This document shows, piece after piece, positions 5,284 to 8,627 of a DNA stretch of 8,627 nt. The notes under the pieces were generated by a model that made no database searches, was not told the DNA's origin, and saw only the letters and a program-made list of their open reading frames with translations. The position numbers and the translations under genes were made by a program. The number at the start of each line of letters is the position of its first letter. Position 1 is the first letter of the stretch. This DNA is from Mxb001 sp051007175 (GTDB taxonomy: Bacteria; Actinomycetota; Actinomycetes; S36-B12): the NCBI GenBank assembly GCA_051007175.1, contig JBPCSL010000099.1, positions 1 to 8,627 on the forward strand, written 5' to 3'.

Positions 5284-5330
5284 TTCTTCGGTCGAAAAGG
5301 ACTACCGGGTGGCGCTTTTCGACCGAAGAG
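5284..5330 (-). terminator. Hairpin element B, possible terminator of the dehydrogenase gene
   Basis: The perfect 15-bp arms TCTTCGGTCGAAAAG (5285-5299) and CTTTTCGACCGAAGA (5315-5329) enclose a two-mismatch bulge, four further pairs and a CGG triloop. The hairpin starts 37 bases beyond the stop of the minus-strand dehydrogenase gene, a normal place for a terminator, although no T tract follows on either strand. Its loop and register match element A, so it may belong to a repeat or RNA family rather than being only a terminator. Confidence 0.55.
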
Positions 5331-5367
5331 GGCGGGTGAGGTGAGTCGGCTGGCGGAAGCGAGCTTC

Positions 5368-6510
5368 TCAGCGGCCGACGTCGAAGCGGCCGAAGGCGCC
5401 GCCTCCCGCTGCCATCCGGTCCTCGGCCTCGCGCGCTGCCGCGGCCTCCGGGAGGATCCCCTCGGCGTCCGCGCGGGCGAGCACCCGCAGGGTCGTGTCG
5501 TAGACCTTCGCCACGCGCGCTCGCGCGCGCTCCATATCGAAGCCGCCCGCCAAGCGGGACGGCTCCGCCGGCCCGACGGCGGGCCACAGCTCCTCCGCCG
5601 CCTGCACGACGCCACCGCAGTTCACCAGGTAGTCCGGCGCGTAGAGGATGCCGCGATCGGCGAGCACCTGCGCCACCGCCGGTTCGGCAAGCTGGTTGTT
5701 GGCCGCTCCGCACACCACCGTGCACTCCAGTGCCTGCGCCACCTCCATCGTCAGAGCGTGGCCAAGGGCGTTGGGGGAATAGATATCGAGTGGGCGGCGG
5801 ATGAGTTCGTCGGTCGACATCACCACCTCGACGGGCACCTCGTCCACAACGGACTGGATGGCCGCGGCCGATGGATCGGTGATGACGACCTGGGCGCCCT
5901 CCTCCTTCACCAGGTGCACGGCGAGCCGGCGACCCACCTTGCCCGCTCCGGAGATGCCCACGACTTTGCCCTCGAGGGAGTCGCTGCCCCACACATGCCG
6001 CGCGACCGCGCGCATCGCCTGTTGCATGCCGTAGGCGGTGAGGATGCCCGTGTCTCCCGACCCACCCTTGTCCGGAGAACGGCCGGTGGTCCAAGGGTTC
6101 GTCTCGTGGATGACGTCGAGGTCGGCGACCGTCGTGCCGACATCGCCCGCGGTGATGTAGCGGCCACCGAGGGTGGCGATGAACGCCCCCATCGCTCGGA
6201 AGAGTTCGCGTGACTTGTCGGTGACGGGGTCGCCCCAGATGACGGCTTTGCCGCCACCGTGGTCGAGCCCGGCCAGGGCGTTCTTGTAGCTCATCGCCTT
6301 TGAGAGCAGCAGTGCATCAGCAACCATCGCCTGCTCGTCGGCATAGGGCCGCATGCGGCACCCACCCAGCGATGGACCGAGCGCGGTGGAGTGGATGGCC
6401 ACCATCGCCCGCAGGCCGCTCTTGGGATCGCGGCCGAAGACGACCTGCTCGTGCTCTTCGTTGATCACCGGATCACCGAATCCGGCGTATCCCTCCGCGC
6501 TCTCCTTCAC
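5368..6510 (-). CDS. Leucine/valine dehydrogenase (Glu/Leu/Phe/Val dehydrogenase family)
   Basis: The enzyme reversibly deaminates a branched-chain amino acid to its 2-oxo acid with NAD+, in amino acid breakdown and supply of branched fatty acid precursors. With GTG 6510 as start it has 380 residues (family about 365). The substrate-binding domain shows HSTALGPSLGG, then Lys76, catalytic Lys88 in GLDHGGGKAV and Asp123 in TAGDVGT. These spacings equal Lys68, Lys80 and Asp115 of Bacillus leucine dehydrogenase. The Rossmann motif GAGKVG is at 188-193, with Asp212 ending strand 2 as expected for NAD+. The motifs CGAANNQLA and YLVNCGGVVQAAEE follow. Neither GTG 6510 nor the in-frame GTG 6468 (366 residues, nearer the usual length) has a clear Shine-Dalgarno, so the start is uncertain. 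Leucine or valine preference cannot be read here; in Streptomyces the equivalent locus is called vdh. Confidence 0.93.
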   Translation of the reverse strand: MKESAEGYAGFGDPVINEEHEQVVFGRDPKSGLRAMVAIHSTALGPSLGGCRMRPYADEQAMVADALLLSKAMSYKNALAGLDHGGGKAVIWGDPVTDKSRELFRAMGAFIATLGGRYITAGDVGTTVADLDVIHETNPWTTGRSPDKGGSGDTGILTAYGMQQAMRAVARHVWGSDSLEGKVVGISGAGKVGRRLAVHLVKEEGAQVVITDPSAAAIQSVVDEVPVEVVMSTDELIRRPLDIYSPNALGHALTMEVAQALECTVVCGAANNQLAEPAVAQVLADRGILYAPDYLVNCGGVVQAAEELWPAVGPAEPSRLAGGFDMERARARVAKVYDTTLRVLARADAEGILPEAAAAREAEDRMAAGGGAFGRFDVGR

Positions 6511-6528
6511 CTGCGACAGGATGCACAG

Positions 6529-8043
6529 ATGCGCCGTCCCCTCGTCCTCGTCATGGTCTCCTCGATGATCGCTGGTGTGGGGGTGGTCGCGGCCACCGCT
6601 GCTCCCGCTGCTCCCCCCGCGGCCCCCGCCGCTGCTGAGCGCGGCGCCATCACCTGGCATCCCTGCACCACGGACGACTCTCTCGCCGGATTCCAGTGCG
6701 GCACGTTGACTGTGCCCATTGATTGGGATGACCTGTCCAATCCGGGCAACGCCTCGATTGAACTCGCCGTGCACAAGGCCACCTCGCCGAAGCGCATCGG
6801 CGCGTTGACCTTCAACCCGGGCGGCCCTGGTGAATCTGGGATGGCTCTCGCTACGGCGATCCTCGGCCAACTCCCGCCTCAGGTGCGTAGCCGCTTCGAC
6901 TTCGTCGCCTGGGATCCGCGCGGGATTGGATTGTCCGAACCCCAACTCGATAACTGCCTCGGCCCGCGTGCGGAGCCCTATGAGCTGCCGGCCACCGGAC
7001 CGGTCGACTGGGAGGCGTATGCGCAGACCTACTACGACACGTACGCGCAGGTGCTCCCCGCCTGCCTCGAGGTCAATCCCGACGTGGCTCCCTATCTCGG
7101 CACCTATTACGTGATCCGTGATCTCGAAGCCATGCGCATGGCATTGGGCCAGAAGCAGTGGAACTTCTGGGGGATGAGTTATGGCACGCGCATTGGCTAT
7201 CGATACGCGCGGCAGTTCCCCACGAGCCTGCGCACTCTCATCCTCGACGGTTCGTGGGATCCTAACCTCACCGTGACATCGTGGATGAACGCCGAGTCGT
7301 GGAACTTCGCGACGGGTCAGGCGGTCTTCTCCTCGCTCTTCGGCAAGAAGATGGCCTACCGACTGCAGCGGGTCATTGACGGCCTCAACGAGACCACCAT
7401 CACCGTGGGCGGGCAGGAGCAGACGCGCTGGACGATCCTGTCGGCAATCTTCACCAACATCTCCTACCAATCAGCGTTCCCCGATGTGCTTGATGTCATC
7501 CGGCTGGCCGACGAAGCCCTAAGGACGAAGGACCAGGGGGCGGCCGACCGCATGCGGAAGCCGCTTCAGCGCCTGCAGGAGCGAGCGAATGTCAATCCGA
7601 ATGCGTCTCTCAACATCAACTACATCAACTGCCGCGACATCGGCGACTACCCCTCGGTAGAGGAGATGGCAAGAGCCGCCAAGGTCTCCGCTGCCAACAA
7701 CAGTGTCTTTGCCGGCTTGAATGCCATCGCCAAGGGCGCGATGTGCGCGGGCCTACCGCAGGACTTCACCCACGGCTACTCACCGCTCACGCACAACCTG
7801 ACACTCCCAACGTCGCCCGTCGTCATCAATTCGCTTGGTGACACCCGCACGGAATACGTCTTCGGGCGCACGATGGCCAACTACCTCACCGGTGCCTCGC
7901 TCATCACCTACGACAGCACCCAGCATGTTTCCTACGCTCAGACGCCATCGCGCTGCATCAATAGCGCAGCCACGACGTACCTCCTGACGCAGAGGCTCCC
8001 GGGCGACCTGCTGTGTCCCTACGCACCGCTGTCGGCCGGCTAG
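6529..8043 (+). CDS. Secreted alpha/beta hydrolase, tripeptidyl aminopeptidase type
   Basis: The 504-residue product resembles secreted S33-type aminopeptidases of actinomycetes (Tap/SlpD-like), which release peptides from protein N termini outside the cell. An arginine-led hydrophobic signal (residues 1-25) is followed by an Ala/Pro-rich linker (APAAPPAAPAAA). The oxyanion loop is FNPGGPGESG. The nucleophile elbow GMSYG gives Ser217, and Asp438 (GDTRTEY) and His466 (TQHVSY) complete a triad in the usual order. The C terminus carries the RC...LPGDLLC cysteine pattern of the family. ATG 6529 is chosen because it begins the signal peptide; upstream the frame stays open to about 6391, overlapping the divergent dehydrogenase gene. 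Only a weak AGG lies 8 nt before it. The substrate is not determined. It ends in a CTAG shared with the next gene. Confidence 0.9.
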   Translation: MRRPLVLVMVSSMIAGVGVVAATAAPAAPPAAPAAAERGAITWHPCTTDDSLAGFQCGTLTVPIDWDDLSNPGNASIELAVHKATSPKRIGALTFNPGGPGESGMALATAILGQLPPQVRSRFDFVAWDPRGIGLSEPQLDNCLGPRAEPYELPATGPVDWEAYAQTYYDTYAQVLPACLEVNPDVAPYLGTYYVIRDLEAMRMALGQKQWNFWGMSYGTRIGYRYARQFPTSLRTLILDGSWDPNLTVTSWMNAESWNFATGQAVFSSLFGKKMAYRLQRVIDGLNETTITVGGQEQTRWTILSAIFTNISYQSAFPDVLDVIRLADEALRTKDQGAADRMRKPLQRLQERANVNPNASLNINYINCRDIGDYPSVEEMARAAKVSAANNSVFAGLNAIAKGAMCAGLPQDFTHGYSPLTHNLTLPTSPVVINSLGDTRTEYVFGRTMANYLTGASLITYDSTQHVSYAQTPSRCINSAATTYLLTQRLPGDLLCPYAPLSAG

Positions 8044-8627
8044 GCGACCAGCCCCTCGAGGGTTGCTCGCACGAGGGGCCCGAGCGTGGCGAGGTGGTAG
8101 CCGCCCTCCTGCAGCGCGACAGTGGGCAGTCCCAGGCCCCCGAGCATCTCGCCCGCCGCGCGGTAGCCGTTGGCCGTGACCTCCAGCGGGCTCTCCGGAT
8201 CGTCTGCGGCCGCATCGACGCCGAGGGACACGACGAGAGCAGTGGCCTCGAAGGCCGCGACCCGCTCGCTCAGGACAGCGACGCCATCGAGCCACGCGGC
8301 ATCTCCCGTGCCCGGAGCAAGCGGCACGTTGAGATTGGCGCCGAGCCCCGCGTCGACGCCGATCTCGTCGGCGAAACCGGCGTAGTGCGGGAACCACCCA
8401 GCGCCTGGATCGACGTGCTCCGAGCCATAGAAGACGTCATCGCGTGAGTAGAAGATGTCTTGCGTGCCATTGCCGTGGTGGGCGTCGATATCGACGACCG
8501 CCACGCGCTCATGGCCGGAATTCCGCAGCGCCTGCGCCGCGATGGCCGCATTGTTGAGATAGCAGGACCCGCCGTACGCCGTGCGGGTGACGTGATGCCC
8601 CGGCGGGCGCGTGAGTCCGTAGATGAC
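8040..8627 (-). CDS. Histone deacetylase / acetylpolyamine amidohydrolase family protein, C-terminal part
   Basis: The visible 195 residues are the C-terminal part; the gene begins beyond the right edge. Family members are zinc hydrolases that remove acetyl groups from acetylated lysine, polyamines or similar amides. In order one sees RPPGHH with the catalytic His pair (8597-8592), YLNNAAIAAQ, DIDAHHGNGTQ supplying zinc ligands Asp (8486-8484) and His (8480-8478), FPHYAGFADEIG, the third zinc Asp in SLGVDAAADDP (8216-8214), and EGGY with the catalytic Tyr. All key residues in view are present, so it should be active. The GHH and LNNAAIAAQ blocks lean towards the bacterial acetylpolyamine amidohydrolase-like branch rather than AcuC, but this is a judgement without alignment. 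It converges on the hydrolase gene with overlapping stops. Confidence 0.93.
   Translation of the reverse strand, partial: VIYGLTRPPGHHVTRTAYGGSCYLNNAAIAAQALRNSGHERVAVVDIDAHHGNGTQDIFYSRDDVFYGSEHVDPGAGWFPHYAGFADEIGVDAGLGANLNVPLAPGTGDAAWLDGVAVLSERVAAFEATALVVSLGVDAAADDPESPLEVTANGYRAAGEMLGGLGLPTVALQEGGYHLATLGPLVRATLEGLVA

Noticed and set aside
5167..5330. Integron attC sites or insertion-sequence ends
   Set aside because: There are no attC core sites, no target-site duplication and no integrase or transposase in the window.
3813..5615. 600-codon minus-strand open frame across the YHYH gene and repeats
   Set aside because: It is low-complexity, reads antisense through a clear gene and depends on the stop-free reverse strand of the array.
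6511..7470. Upstream extension of the dehydrogenase frame to 700 codons
   Set aside because: The added part lies antisense to the hydrolase gene and has no counterpart in the enzyme family, whose members have about 365 residues.

Overview
This window reads as chromosomal DNA of a high-GC actinobacterium. Codon third positions are strongly G/C, start codons are often GTG, and the backbone purF - purM - DUF3073 - branched-chain amino acid dehydrogenase matches, as I remember it, a neighbourhood conserved in actinobacteria such as Streptomyces. I cannot fix the genus from sequence alone.

Layout. 1-343: no convincing gene; two inverted repeats and a promoter-like box directly before purF. 344-2955: purF and purM, translationally coupled, for two steps of de novo purine synthesis. 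2956-3564: a compact toxin-antitoxin module (ribbon-helix-helix-like antitoxin plus Doc/Fic toxin) with an 18-bp palindromic operator in the 25-bp gap after purM. 3561-3797 (minus): the DUF3073 gene, whose stop shares a CTAG with the toxin stop. 3972-4967: a secreted protein with a YHYH motif. 4968-5367: a 400-bp gene-free stretch holding eight exact-period 20-bp tandem repeats and then three consecutive hairpins of 47 nt. 5368-6510 (minus): a leucine/valine dehydrogenase, divergent with only 18 bp from the next gene. 6529-8043: a secreted alpha/beta-hydrolase of the tripeptidyl-aminopeptidase type. 8040-8627 (minus): the C-terminal part of a histone-deacetylase/acetylpolyamine-amidohydrolase family protein that runs off the window.

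How it fits together. purF/purM and the dehydrogenase are housekeeping metabolism. The toxin-antitoxin pair and the YHYH gene with its repeat region look like additions placed on either side of the DUF3073 gene. Two genes (purF and the antitoxin) lack a Shine-Dalgarno but have a TAnnnT box exactly 6 nt before the start codon, which suggests leaderless transcripts.

The signal I consider most worth follow-up is in 5167-5330. Two 47-nt hairpins share the apical sequence ACCGGGTGGC and the same geometry, but their stems differ at several positions by changes on both sides that keep pairing. They lie beside the 20-bp minisatellite. This could be a repeat family or structured element not explained by the flanking genes; simple bidirectional terminators are the main alternative.
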